The notes under the pieces are model-generated. The model was not told where the DNA came from. It saw only the letters and a program-made list of their open reading frames with translations, and ran no database searches. Of a DNA stretch of 63,801 bases, positions 36,296-44,994 are shown in pieces. The stretch spans positions 1 through 63,801 of the forward strand of contig DMXI01000336.1 of NCBI GenBank assembly GCA_003483885.1, read 5' to 3'. The translations under genes and the position numbers were made by a program. Within the stretch, counting starts at the first letter, position 1. Every line of letters begins with the position of its first letter. The stretch comes from Microscillaceae bacterium (GTDB lineage Bacteria > Bacteroidota > Bacteroidia > Cytophagales > Microscillaceae).

Positions 36296-37099
36296 ATGAC
36301 AAAAGACGCACTCTACCAACAAATTCTCACCAAGCAATCTTATCTCTGTGTGGGGCTTGATTCAGACCAGGAAAAAATACCTACCCGATTTCATTCCGAG
36401 ACTGATCCCGTACTTGCCTTTAATAAATTCATCATTGACCAAACCGCTGACCTTTGTGTCGCCTACAAAATAAATACTGCATTTTACGAAAGTACTGGGG
36501 CTGCTGGTTGGGAAACAATGGCAAAAACTTTAGAATATATGCCTGATAATATATACACCATTGCCGATGCCAAACGAGGAGATATTGGTAACACGGTACA
36601 CCAATACGCCAAAGCTTTCTTTAAGACTTTAGACTTTGACTCTATCACAGTAGCGCCTTACATGGGACAAGATTCGGTAAGTCCCTTTCTGGAGTATCCC
36701 AATAAGTGGGTCATCTTATTAGCGCTTACTTCTAATCCAAGCAGTGCAGATTTTCAGTTTTTGAATGTAGATGAAAACAACACCCGTTTGTTCGAGCAAG
36801 TGCTCAAAACTTCGCAAGAGTGGGCCACCGACCAAAACATGATGTATGTAGTAGGCGCTACCCAAGCCGACATGCTTCAGAAGATTCGAACCCTAGCACC
36901 CAATCATTTTTTACTGGTTCCAGGAGTAGGTGCTCAAGGTGGTAGTTTGCAGGAGGTTTCCAAGTATGGTATGAACAACCAAGTGGGCTTACTAGTTAAC
37001 TCTTCAAGAGGAATTATTTTTTCGGAAAGCCCAAAAGAGTCCGCTCGTAAACTTCAGCAGGAAATGGCAAAACACCTCGAAAATTACCACAAAAACTAA
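36296..37099 (+). CDS. pyrF: Orotidine 5'-phosphate decarboxylase (long type)
   Basis: 267 residues; last step of UMP synthesis. The catalytic Asp-Lys-Asp network is seen in IADAKRGDIGNT. The longer type-2 form (about 270 residues) is normal for Bacteroidota. Substrate phosphate and loop motifs VPGVGAQGG and LVNSSRGI follow. Same strand as pyrD, with its own promoter. Confidence 0.95.
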   Translation: MTKDALYQQILTKQSYLCVGLDSDQEKIPTRFHSETDPVLAFNKFIIDQTADLCVAYKINTAFYESTGAAGWETMAKTLEYMPDNIYTIADAKRGDIGNTVHQYAKAFFKTLDFDSITVAPYMGQDSVSPFLEYPNKWVILLALTSNPSSADFQFLNVDENNTRLFEQVLKTSQEWATDQNMMYVVGATQADMLQKIRTLAPNHFLLVPGVGAQGGSLQEVSKYGMNNQVGLLVNSSRGIIFSESPKESARKLQQEMAKHLENYHKN

Positions 37100-37360
37100 G
37101 TTTTTAGAATGCTATAATTAAGTACTGTGTACAGGATGCATTCAATTATCGCCAGGAAATCGCTTATATCAAAGTAACCTTTTACGTTTTTGTGCTATTT
37201 CACAATCGATTTTCATCGATATTAGAATATACATATTAAAAAAATACAATTAATCAGAGATACATTTTTTTAGTTAAAAAAAGCGTGATTTTTTGTAGAA
37301 AAACACCTTAAATACTGAAAATCAATCACTTAATAAAAACCCAATTATTTACAATATACA

Positions 37361-37954
37361 ATGGCTATCTCCCCTACTTTTGTTTATGGTAAGTTAAAAG
37401 AGCTTATCGGATATTTTACCCAAGAATTGGAAAATTACACTGAAGAGCAATTTCAGTATAAAAACGATGAAGAGACCTGGTCACTCGCTCAAATGTTTCA
37501 ACACATGTATACCGCTTCTACTTTTTTTATGTACAGTGCCAACAATTGCCTACGCCAGCGAAAAGGAAGTACCGAAGGAGAAAAAACTCCAGTGGGTATA
37601 GGGTTATACCAAAGAAACGCATTTCCTGATAAAGAAATTAAACAACCTAAAGAATGGACCAAAGGGGCACCCGAAGCTAAAACACGAGAAGAGGCAAAAC
37701 AACAATGGCAAGATCTTTTACCAAAGCTTAAAGAATTAGCAGAAGCTGTTACGCAAGATGATGGTATTTATAAAAACAAACATGTCTTTTTCGGAATGCT
37801 CACGGCTGCGGAATGGTATCAACAAATAGAGATGCACAACCGCCATCATCTCAAGCAGAAAAAGAAATTAGAACACTTGGCTAATATTGAAGGGCAGGAT
37901 TTTCAATATCAAGAAGTTTATTTCTCACAGGAGAATATAAAAAATATCAAATAG
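37361..37954 (+). CDS. DinB-family four-helix-bundle protein
   Basis: 197 residues. The WSLAQMFQHMYTAS segment (first His ligand) and the late EMHNRHHLKQKKKL segment (second His pair) match the metal-binding DinB/YfiT superfamily. Members are thiol-dependent transferases or damage-associated proteins; specific role unknown. The hairpin at 38141 probably ends its transcript. Confidence 0.78.
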   Translation: MAISPTFVYGKLKELIGYFTQELENYTEEQFQYKNDEETWSLAQMFQHMYTASTFFMYSANNCLRQRKGSTEGEKTPVGIGLYQRNAFPDKEIKQPKEWTKGAPEAKTREEAKQQWQDLLPKLKELAEAVTQDDGIYKNKHVFFGMLTAAEWYQQIEMHNRHHLKQKKKLEHLANIEGQDFQYQEVYFSQENIKNIK

Positions 37955-38140
37955 AAAGTTATATCTGGTTTTTTGAGTTTACCTCTACAATATATAATAT
38001 AAACTCAGTGCTAATTCTGAGTTATAAAACACTGTTAATCAACACATTACAGTAATTACTTTGTAAAACAACATATATTCAAAAAAGAATATTCATAACG
38101 TCAAATGATTCAATAGTTAGTTTTATAGCTTCCAAAAGCC

Positions 38141-38168
38141 AAATGGAGAAGCTTCTTCTCCCCTTTAT
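38141..38168 (+). terminator. Terminator after the DinB-family gene
   Basis: GGAGAAG (38145-38151) pairs with CTTCTCC (38155-38161) around a 3-nt loop, continuing to CCCTTT. It is 190 nt past the stop. Confidence 0.5.
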
Positions 38169-38216
38169 TAAAGCATTCTTATAATTCCTGACCAATTACA
38201 ACACGTTAAGCCTCTT

Positions 38217-39035
38217 ATGAATAATATTGATTATCATCTAAACTTACGTGCTCGTCACCCTGACTTTCAAACATTTATCAACTATAATCATTCAGAAAGC
38301 CAAAGGGTAAAAGAACAATACCATTGTCACCTCAATGTAGCTTATGGCGCCAATCCTTTACAAACCATTGACATATTTCCTTCCAAGATTCCTAACTCAC
38401 CCGTATTAATCTTTATCCACGGGGGGTATTGGCGAGCACTAGACAAAAGCAGTTATAGTTTTGTTGCAGAACCTTTTGTCCAACATAACTTCTCGGTATT
38501 TGTGATCAATTACCGGCTTATTCCAGAAGTAGACCTGGCAGAGCTGGTTCAAGATATCACCTTGGCAGTCAATTGGGTAAAAACCCAAGCTAAAACATAC
38601 CAGGGTAATGCAAGTGCTATCACGCTCAGTGGACACTCAGCAGGAGGGCATTTAGCTTTGATGGCATACTTATTAAATCCTGCACTAAGACCTCATATCG
38701 CGGCTATTTGTAGTATTAGCGGGTTATTTGACCTTAAACCCATTCAGCAGAGTTATCTCAATGAAGTCTTACAATTAGATGATGCCACTGTAGCTACTTA
38801 TAGCCCTATCTATCAGGATTTGTCAGTGGTTCAATGTCCATTTCTTTTGAGCGTAGGACTGGGCGAAACGGAATTATTTGTTAAACAGTCGCTCAATCTG
38901 TATAAAAAAAATCAGGAAAATCAATCGATTAGCTACTTGGGTATCAATGACTTGAACCATTATCAAATCATTCATGAATTGGGAAAAGAAGAGAGTGCCT
39001 TGACTCAATTTATATTAAAGAAGGGGAAAATCTAA
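38217..39035 (+). CDS. Alpha/beta hydrolase, kynurenine-formamidase/esterase-like
   Basis: 272 residues. Oxyanion motif HGGYWR near residue 69 and nucleophile elbow GHSAGG (Ser about residue 142) with downstream Asp/His candidates (GLGETE, LNHYQIIHEL). The HGG form places it in the hormone-sensitive-lipase-like group that includes arylformamidases. Substrate not known. The stop codon lies inside the terminator stem at 39031. Confidence 0.82.
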   Translation: MNNIDYHLNLRARHPDFQTFINYNHSESQRVKEQYHCHLNVAYGANPLQTIDIFPSKIPNSPVLIFIHGGYWRALDKSSYSFVAEPFVQHNFSVFVINYRLIPEVDLAELVQDITLAVNWVKTQAKTYQGNASAITLSGHSAGGHLALMAYLLNPALRPHIAAICSISGLFDLKPIQQSYLNEVLQLDDATVATYSPIYQDLSVVQCPFLLSVGLGETELFVKQSLNLYKKNQENQSISYLGINDLNHYQIIHELGKEESALTQFILKKGKI

Positions 39036-39069
39036 CCCTCCTTAACTTGCATTAAAAAGGAGGGTTAGA
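39031..39069. terminator. Bidirectional terminator
   Basis: TCTAACCCTCCTT and AAGGAGGGTTAGA form a perfect 13-bp stem between convergent genes. Confidence 0.87.
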
Positions 39070-39076
39070 TAATATT

Positions 39077-39547
39077 TTACATACGGAACCAATTCAAATT
39101 AGGGTTGATCTTCATGTAGAGTGTTAAAACACTCGCTAAAATCAATATGATGGCAATCGTAAAGAAGATAAAACTAGTCTTGTGCTTGCGTACTGTATCG
39201 CTCATTTTTTTAGCCCTGGAACGTCCAACCTGAGCCAAAACAACTGCAAAAATCATCAATGTGATGTGTTCTATCGCCCAAAAACGATTTACTGGGTTTT
39301 TCATGACCGCACTCATACCCATACTCTGAATCGCCTTCATAGCATAAGGGCTTACAAAATAGAGGATCAAACCCAACAATAATTGCAAATGCATAAACCC
39401 CACAAACGAAGCCGATAGGGCATTGTCACCCTTGGTATAACCTTTTTTCCCAAGCCAGCCAGTCAGTGATTTAAAAATCACAATTACTGCCATCACCAAG
39501 ATAATCCAACGAATCCAAGAGTGGATAAATAATAAAGTATTATACAT
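39077..39547 (-). CDS. Four-helix membrane protein, cytochrome-b-like
   Basis: 156 residues with four hydrophobic segments (~6-28, ~46-66, ~90-107, ~122-144). Histidines sit in or next to helices (LLFIHSWIRW, GFMHLQ, AIEHITLM), which could hold heme, as in small cytochrome b561-like proteins of Bacteroidota. No close family named. Divergent from the sterol-desaturase-like gene, with the DnaA-box cluster between them. Confidence 0.7.
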   Translation of the reverse strand: MYNTLLFIHSWIRWIILVMAVIVIFKSLTGWLGKKGYTKGDNALSASFVGFMHLQLLLGLILYFVSPYAMKAIQSMGMSAVMKNPVNRFWAIEHITLMIFAVVLAQVGRSRAKKMSDTVRKHKTSFIFFTIAIILILASVLTLYMKINPNLNWFRM

Positions 39548-40152
39548 AATAATAGATAGTTTCTTATTAATGCGATAAATATAGAGGCAAATTGATTGAG
39601 TTGAAAGTTATTAAGCACTTAACATCTGACCATTCATCAATGTTTGAAATTTTGTAGCATATGCAGCAAAAAATATTTCGCAAAAATAGTAGCCACCTAA
39701 ACCAAAACATTGAGCAATCAAGAGCTTATAAAAACATTTAGTGTTGTACTATATAAATATAAATAAATTATGTTAAGTACAAATTCTCTTTTTTTCACTT
39801 GCTCAATAAGTAAGTCGAGCAGAGGAAGTAAATAAATATTTATAAGTACTATTACTTATCCACAAAATAATCTAATGAAAATTAGTGAGATATACTTACT
39901 AAAAGGCAGTAGGAAAGGCTAAAAAATTGAGCACTATGAGTTATCAACAGACTTATCCACAATAAGAAATGTGGATATGTGGATAACTTTAACTTATCCA
40001 CAATTGCACTTAACCTATAGATAACACCTCATAACAATTTGATAATTTTAATTATTCAGTTAAGTACACCTTTCTAATGGAAAATTTGAATCCACTGTCA
40101 TTTTCCATATTTTTGCCAATAAGCCCAATTTTTTAGTAAAAAAGTAATATTT
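39548..40152. other. Divergent gene-free region with DnaA-box cluster, candidate replication origin A
   Basis: 605 bp without genes. Perfect TTATCCACA boxes lie at 39856-39864, 39953-39961 and 39994-40002 (plus strand) and 39978-39986 (minus strand). Single-mismatch boxes lie at 39941-39949 and 39970-39978. An AT-rich segment (39720-39850) adjoins on the left and could be the unwinding element. No parS-like site is seen. The sterol-desaturase promoter sits at 40085-40115. Box identity is seen directly; origin function is inferred. Confidence 0.6.
40085..40115 (+). promoter_or_regulatory. Promoter of the sterol-desaturase-like gene
   Basis: TTTG at 40085-40088, 19 nt, then TATTTTTG at 40108-40115 (exact -7 match), 38 nt before the start codon. 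Confidence 0.65.
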
Positions 40153-41424
40153 ATGAATTTTGACCCTGTGGTACTGGCTATTCCGATGTATCTCTTATTG
40201 ATGGGAATAGAACTTATATTTGAACAATTTCAAAAAACGAAGCATTACCGCCTCAATGATGCTATTACAAACCTAAGCTGCGGCATAGGGCAACAAGTAG
40301 TGAAGGTATTTTTTCAAGTGGTTACAATTGCCGCTTATGCTTTCATTTATGAGAACTTAGCCATTTTCAAGATCGAAAATACCACACTCGCCTACATTAT
40401 ATTATTCTTTGCGTGGGACTTATGCTATTACTGGGCACATCGTATGAGCCACGAGATCAATCTATTTTGGAGCGGACACCAGGTACATCATCAAAGCGAA
40501 GAGTACAATCTATCGGTGGCCTTGCGCCAAAGTTGGTTTCAAATCTTTTTTACCTCATTTTTCTTTTGGCCATTGGCTCTTCTTGGCTTTGATCCCACCG
40601 CAGTGGTATTTGTAGCAGGCATCAATTTACTGTATCAATTTTGGATTCATACTGAATACATCGATCGCATGGGCTTTTTAGAATGGTTTATGAATACTCC
40701 CTCCCACCATCGGGTACACCACGGGCGTAATCCTAAATACATTGATAAAAACCACGCGGGGGTTTTCATTATTTGGGATCGTATGTTTGGCACTTTTCAG
40801 CGAGAAGAGGAGCGCCCTGTATACGGCATTACCAATCCAGTAAATACCTGGAACCCGGTATGGGTACATTTTACCCATTTTCAGATTATTGGGAAACAAC
40901 TCAAACAAACCCCGGGATTTTTGAATAAACTCAAAGTATTATTTTATAAACCAGGCTGGCGCCCTGAAAGTATGGGAGGCATGCAGTATGCTCCTGAGGT
41001 AAGTCGTGACTCATACACTAAATTTGACACAAAAACTCCAGCAGTAGTCAATTGGTATGTGTTGTTTCAATATTTGGTAACCCTAGGCGGAACCGCCTAT
41101 TTTATGTTCAATGCCGAAAAAATGAGTTGGATGCTTAAAGGAATAGGAGTAGCACTCACGCTTTTCTCTATTTTAACTCCAGGTTATTTATTTGAGCGCC
41201 ACAAATGGGCCGTACCTATCGAACTCATCCGATTGGTCATTGTATCGGGAACCATCCTATTTTTAGTCTATGGCCATTCTCAATGGTTTTTACCCATTGC
41301 TATTGGGTTAGGGGTCAATGCCTTAATTGCCGCGTTTTGGCTCAATAAAATACAGCTATGGTTTAAAACGATTGAAGGGAATGCCATTTCGCGACAAGAG
41401 GACAATAATACCATTACAGCTTAA
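40153..41424 (+). CDS. Sterol desaturase / fatty acid hydroxylase family membrane protein
   Basis: 423 residues. The histidine clusters that bind the diiron centre are present: WAHRMSH, GHQVHHQSEEYN and HHRVHHGRNPKYIDKNHAG. They are surrounded by membrane helices. A C-terminal ~120-residue part adds three or four more helices, which is the long type found in Bacteroidota. It hydroxylates or desaturates a lipid; substrate not known. Confidence 0.87.
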   Translation: MNFDPVVLAIPMYLLLMGIELIFEQFQKTKHYRLNDAITNLSCGIGQQVVKVFFQVVTIAAYAFIYENLAIFKIENTTLAYIILFFAWDLCYYWAHRMSHEINLFWSGHQVHHQSEEYNLSVALRQSWFQIFFTSFFFWPLALLGFDPTAVVFVAGINLLYQFWIHTEYIDRMGFLEWFMNTPSHHRVHHGRNPKYIDKNHAGVFIIWDRMFGTFQREEERPVYGITNPVNTWNPVWVHFTHFQIIGKQLKQTPGFLNKLKVLFYKPGWRPESMGGMQYAPEVSRDSYTKFDTKTPAVVNWYVLFQYLVTLGGTAYFMFNAEKMSWMLKGIGVALTLFSILTPGYLFERHKWAVPIELIRLVIVSGTILFLVYGHSQWFLPIAIGLGVNALIAAFWLNKIQLWFKTIEGNAISRQEDNNTITA

Positions 41425-41430
41425 GCGAAA

Positions 41431-41460
41431 AAAGCCTATCTCTTTGCAGAAACAGGCTTC
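41431..41460. terminator. Hairpin between convergent genes
   Basis: AAGCCT (41432-41437) pairs with AGGCTT (41454-41459). It lies in the 57-bp gap between convergent stops; short stem. Confidence 0.55.
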
Positions 41461-41481
41461 TATATCTCTTTAATAAAATAC

Positions 41482-41907
41482 TTATTTCACGTCATTCTTT
41501 TTCACTACTTCGCCCTTGATAAACAATACCGTAGTAGGGTTTTCAGCGTTAGAAGTAATGGTAATTGTTTTGCTAAAATTACCCATAGCCGCAGCATTGT
41601 ATTTTACTTCAATTTTTTTGGTTTGTCCAGGCATTACCGGCTCTTTGGGGTACTTAGGTACTGTACAGCCACAAGAGGTACCCACATTGGTAATAATCAA
41701 AGGAGCAGTACCTGAGTTAGTAAATTCAAAAGAAGTCTCTACGGGTACTCCCTGCTTAATCTTACCAAAATTGTGAACCTTTTTATCCCACTTAAATTTT
41801 GGACCATCTACCGTCTTGGATCCAACGCTAGAGTTAGAGGTAGTAAAGGCAAAAATACCTGCCACTGCTACTACAAGTGCTAAAAGAATAAATAGTTGTT
41901 TTTTCAT
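41482..41907 (-). CDS. DUF1573 domain protein
   Basis: 141 residues: signal peptide or anchor (LFILLALVVAVAGIFAF), then one Ig-like DUF1573 domain with the family pattern KVHNFGKIKQG...FEFTNSGTAPLIITNVGTSCGCT. This family is exported, common in Bacteroidota, and of unknown function. The Cys pair CGC near residue 79 is standard. Divergent from the first SRP RNA gene. Confidence 0.9.
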   Translation of the reverse strand: MKKQLFILLALVVAVAGIFAFTTSNSSVGSKTVDGPKFKWDKKVHNFGKIKQGVPVETSFEFTNSGTAPLIITNVGTSCGCTVPKYPKEPVMPGQTKKIEVKYNAAAMGNFSKTITITSNAENPTTVLFIKGEVVKKNDVK

Positions 41908-42004
41908 TGTTGTGTTTTATTTTTTGAAGTCGAGGAGACTTCTTTGGCAAAAAAACCTACTCCAAAAACGCATCAACTGATGAATAGTTATGATTTTGGG
42001 AGGG

Positions 42005-42012
42005 CAAAGGTA
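42005..42012 (-). promoter_or_regulatory. -7 element for the DUF1573 gene
   Basis: Minus-strand TACCTTTG, an exact TAnnTTTG match, about 98 nt before the start codon; -33 element not clear. Confidence 0.4.
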
Positions 42013-42039
42013 CAAAATATGCCTTTTTTATACGAAAAT

Positions 42040-42070
42040 TTTGACTATTAAAATCTTTGCCCTACTTTTG
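42040..42070 (+). promoter_or_regulatory. Promoter of SRP RNA copy 1
   Basis: TTTG-like -33 at 42040-42043, about 19 nt, then TACTTTTG at 42063-42070, six bases before the RNA start at 42076. Confidence 0.7.
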
Positions 42071-42075
42071 CTTTT

Positions 42076-42163
42076 GCATGACGGTACGACCAGCTCCCTG
42101 TAACCCCCCCAGGGTCGGAAGGCAGCAAGGGCATCAGGTCGTAGCGGTGCGATACTGTCGTGC
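42076..42163 (+). ncRNA. ffs: Signal recognition particle RNA (small bacterial type), copy 1
   Basis: About 88 nt. The conserved apical region is present: GGGTCGGAAGGCAGCAAGG with the GGAA tetraloop, followed by the CAGGTCGTAGC partner strand. An 11-bp outer stem (GCATGACGGTA with TACTGTCGTGC, two G-U pairs) closes the molecule. A promoter lies upstream and seven T follow the 3' end. It binds Ffh to target nascent membrane and secreted proteins. Confidence 0.93.
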
Positions 42164-42170
42164 TTTTTTT
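42164..42170 (+). terminator. T-run terminator of SRP RNA copy 1
   Basis: Seven T directly after the closing stem of the RNA. Confidence 0.75.
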
Positions 42171-42236
42171 CATATCTCAAAAATCTCCCTTTTTTATTGC
42201 TACCAACACACTCACAATCAAATTCTTAGCTAAGAA

Positions 42237-42267
42237 TTTGCACTTCAAATTTATTCCCTTACCTTTG
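42237..42267 (+). promoter_or_regulatory. Promoter of SRP RNA copy 2
   Basis: TTTG at 42237-42240, exactly 19 nt, then TACCTTTG at 42260-42267; RNA starts six bases later. Confidence 0.75.
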
Positions 42268-42272
42268 TACCT

Positions 42273-42348
42273 GTGAGTACGATTGCTCCTTGTAATCCCC
42301 CAGGGTTGGAAAACAGCAAGGGCGTCAGGTCGTAGCTTCGTGACTCAC
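42273..42348 (+). ncRNA. ffs: Signal recognition particle RNA, diverged copy 2
   Basis: About 76 nt, 110 nt downstream of copy 1 and with its own promoter and T run. The apical part is GGGTTGGAAAACAGCAAGGG, so the tetraloop GGAA is kept, and the flanking pairs change from GUC/GGC to GUU/AAC, which still pair. The outer stem sequence is different (GTGAGTACGA with TCGTGACTCAC, one bulge) but still closes. This looks like a functional second gene, not decay. Confidence 0.85.
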
Positions 42349-42355
42349 TTTTTTT
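42349..42355 (+). terminator. T-run terminator of SRP RNA copy 2
   Basis: Seven T directly after the closing stem. Confidence 0.7.
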
Positions 42356-42845
42356 ATTTAAACTCCTTACATTCTCTCCCCAATTTTTTTATATAGTACA
42401 TTGTTACTCATCTATAATATACAAGCCTAAATTGGTATTCGATAATAGAATAGTCAGCAGAAATCAATAGCCTGATCCTACTTTTTAATAGTTAATCTCC
42501 TTGACGCTAATTACGAATTTAATGGTCAATGATCAGTGGTTAATTTTCTTGGTACTAATCATGAGTTATGAATGGATGAATTATTTCTGCTTTGCGTTAA
42601 CTTTTCATTTTCACTCTGTAACCTACGAACTACAAAACTACTATGGACAATGGACTGAATGCTATCGACTAAAAAAGCTACAAACTACCCACTCCTAACT
42701 ACTAACCAAAGAAACTATGAACTCCCAACTATAAACTACCTCCTAAAAATCCCCACAAAATCTCCCTTAATTCAGGCTTTTGCTTAATTTTGTCTCACAA
42801 AAAAGTTTGCATTATTAAATCGAGGTTTCCAAACTAAGACGTTGT
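42356..42845. other. Gene-free stretch with low-complexity sequence
   Basis: 490 bp. The part at about 42500-42740 is made of drifting repeats of AACTAC/AACTA and AATGGT/AATGAT-like words. A 65-codon frame at 42501-42698 begins with TTG and has no protein-like pattern. The fsa promoter is at 42785-42792. Nothing else identified. Confidence 0.5.
42785..42792 (+). promoter_or_regulatory. -7 element before fsa
   Basis: TAATTTTG, exact TAnnTTTG match, 53 nt before the start codon. Confidence 0.45.
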
Positions 42846-43514
42846 ATGAAGTTTTTTATAGATACCGCCAATCTGAATGATATTCAGGAAGCACAAAATT
42901 TAGGGGTTTTGGATGGGGTAACCACCAATCCATCGTTGATGGCCAAAGAAGGCATCACAGGTAGAACCAATGTAATGGCTCATTACGCTAAAATCTGTGA
43001 CATTGTAGATGGAGATGTAAGCGCGGAGGTAATTGCTACTGATTATGAAGGTATTATTCGTGAAGGAGAAGAATTAGCTGATATTCATCCTCGTATCGTA
43101 GTAAAAGTACCGATGATCAAAGACGGTGTGCGTGCTTTGAAATACTTTTCTCAGCAAGGCATTAAAACCAACTGTACGCTGGTATTTTCGGCTGGACAAG
43201 CCATATTAGCCGCCAAGGCTGGGGCTACTTATGTATCTCCCTTTATTGGCCGTTTGGATGACGTAAGCACTGATGGTCTGCAATTAATTGAGCAAATCGT
43301 TCACATCTATGATACTTATAAGTTCAAGACGCAGGTATTAGCCGCTTCTATTCGTCATACGATGCACTTGATCAAATGTGCCGAATTAGGTGCAGATGTT
43401 TCTACTTGTCCTCTCAATGTAATTTTAGGACTATTGAAGCATCCCTTGACTGACATTGGTTTGCAGAAGTTTTTGGCAGATCACCAAAAAGCTCAAGAAG
43501 CAGCCAACGCTTAA
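42846..43514 (+). CDS. fsa: Transaldolase / fructose-6-phosphate aldolase family
   Basis: 222 residues, the short TalC/FsaA type. Lys87 in VVKVPM is the Schiff-base lysine; the N-terminus MKFFIDTANLNDI and GVTTNPSL are family signatures. It either transfers dihydroxyacetone in the pentose phosphate pathway or cleaves fructose-6-phosphate; the two activities cannot be separated here. A terminator at 43532-43577 follows. Confidence 0.92.
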   Translation: MKFFIDTANLNDIQEAQNLGVLDGVTTNPSLMAKEGITGRTNVMAHYAKICDIVDGDVSAEVIATDYEGIIREGEELADIHPRIVVKVPMIKDGVRALKYFSQQGIKTNCTLVFSAGQAILAAKAGATYVSPFIGRLDDVSTDGLQLIEQIVHIYDTYKFKTQVLAASIRHTMHLIKCAELGADVSTCPLNVILGLLKHPLTDIGLQKFLADHQKAQEAANA

Positions 43515-43531
43515 AGTACTCAATTAATTTA

Positions 43532-43577
43532 AAACTCGACAGACCTCTCAAGTTACCCAAGAGAGCCTGTCGGGTTT
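43532..43577 (+). terminator. Terminator after fsa
   Basis: AAACTCGACAG pairs with CTGTCGGGTTT (one G-T) with an inner CTCT/AGAG stem. Confidence 0.75.
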
Positions 43578-43639
43578 CATACTCTTCTTACCAATACCTC
43601 CTATTAATCAGCCTCTACCCTAAATCTTAGGACTTCATT

Positions 43640-44335
43640 ATGGCCTTTGTAGCACCCGAAAACATCATTGTTTTAAAAGACGTTAGTATATTTCAAAAAA
43701 AAGTACCTGTGCTTACTCACCTCAATTTTACCTTACAAAAAGGGGAGTTTGCATACATCATTGGCAAAACTGGTAGTGGCAAAAGTTCTTTACTCAAAAC
43801 TTTATATGCTGACCTTCCGCTCCGCAAAGGTCAAATTCAAGTAGCTGGTTTTGACCTCCACCAAATTACCCGTAAAGAGGTTCCTTTTCTCAGAAGAAAG
43901 CTGGGCATTGTTTTTCAGGATTTTCAGCTATTGCCCGACCGTACCATTGGCGATAACCTGTATTTTGTGATGAAGGCCACTGGGTGGAAAAACCGCCAAC
44001 AAATGCAAAACCGAATGGGGGAAGTACTGCAAATGGTAGGCTTACCAGGAATGAGCAAAAAATACCCTCACCAGCTCTCAGGGGGAGAACAGCAAAGAAC
44101 TGTAATTGCTCGGGCTTTGATCAATGAACCTTTACTGTTATTGGCCGATGAACCCACTGGAAACCTGGATCCGGATATGTCAGCCGAGATATTACAACTA
44201 TTTCGGAAAATCAACAAAAGTGGAACTGCCATTCTAATGGCTACCCACGATTACACAGCTCTGGAAAAGTTCCCGGCAAGGGTTTTAAAATGCTCAGAAG
44301 GTCGATTAGAAGAAGTAGAAAGCGGTATTTATTAA
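43640..44335 (+). CDS. ftsE: FtsE-type ABC ATPase
   Basis: 231 residues. Walker A GKTGSGKS (Lys48), signature LSGGEQQR and Walker B LLLADEPTGNLDP. It has the size and overall layout of FtsE, the ATPase that with FtsX controls septal peptidoglycan hydrolysis. No ftsX is adjacent; the next gene encodes a DUF4178 protein. An alternative is a LolD/MacB-type ATPase, so the symbol is tentative. Confidence 0.75.
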   Translation: MAFVAPENIIVLKDVSIFQKKVPVLTHLNFTLQKGEFAYIIGKTGSGKSSLLKTLYADLPLRKGQIQVAGFDLHQITRKEVPFLRRKLGIVFQDFQLLPDRTIGDNLYFVMKATGWKNRQQMQNRMGEVLQMVGLPGMSKKYPHQLSGGEQQRTVIARALINEPLLLLADEPTGNLDPDMSAEILQLFRKINKSGTAILMATHDYTALEKFPARVLKCSEGRLEEVESGIY

Positions 44336-44429
44336 AAAAAAGAAAATAGAAATTTCTTTTTGAAATTGTATCTAAAATTTTTTATTTGCTGTATATTAGT
44401 ATAGAAAATCTAATTAAACCATTCCTATA

Positions 44430-44990
44430 ATGTTTAAATGGTTAACAAATTTGTTTAGTAGAAAAAAGAAAAAACCTGACGAGCAATTAAGCTACGACCC
44501 TACTAATGTTCAAATCAAAGATTTGAAAAAAGGGGCCTTTCTTGATTATGACCTTGAAACCTGGGAAGTAAAAGCCCAGTATGAGTACGACTGGGGTGAT
44601 CGGTACTTCACCTTTGAGTTTTTACTGGCAACAGTAGAAAAGAAAAAGTTCTTGCATTACGAAGAAGATGATGGAGAACTAGAATGTACCCTCACCGAAA
44701 AAATACGCGTTGGCTCTATCGACGGCGACATTCCCGAAGAGATCAAAAGAAATGGAACTCCTCCCAAAGAAATCAACTACAAAGGCATTACTTTTTATCG
44801 CGACGAAGAGGGTGTAGCCCATTTTCGTGATACTGAAACCCGTAATTGGGAAAAAGTGGTGTCATGGAGTTACTATGATGAAGCTGAAAAGCATGTATTA
44901 TCGATTGAACAATGGGGTGAAAATGAATTTGAAGCCGCATTTGGTTTGGTTGTAGATGAAAACGAATTCACTAACATTATTTTACCTTAA
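44430..44990 (+). CDS. DUF4178 domain protein
   Basis: 186 residues, cytoplasmic, beta-rich and acidic (EYDWGDRYFTFEFLLATVEKKK; VVSWSYYDEAEKHVLSIEQWGENEFEAAFG). The domain is DUF4178, function unknown. It is placed in front of the tailed lipoprotein gene, 4 nt from its start codon, and is therefore in one operon with it. In other bacteria I recall DUF4178 next to small lipoproteins with Gly/Ser tails and DUF350 membrane proteins; that comparison needs checking. Confidence 0.82.
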   Translation: MFKWLTNLFSRKKKKPDEQLSYDPTNVQIKDLKKGAFLDYDLETWEVKAQYEYDWGDRYFTFEFLLATVEKKKFLHYEEDDGELECTLTEKIRVGSIDGDIPEEIKRNGTPPKEINYKGITFYRDEEGVAHFRDTETRNWEKVVSWSYYDEAEKHVLSIEQWGENEFEAAFGLVVDENEFTNIILP

Positions 44991-44994
44991 GATT

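Noticed and set aside
37100..37360. Possible riboswitch or leader RNA before the DinB-family gene
   Set aside because: AT-rich with no recognisable conserved riboswitch core; nothing supportable found.
42501..42698. 65-codon frame in the gap after the SRP RNA genes
   Set aside because: Starts with TTG, lies in low-complexity DNA and has no protein-like pattern or upstream promoter; treated as non-coding.
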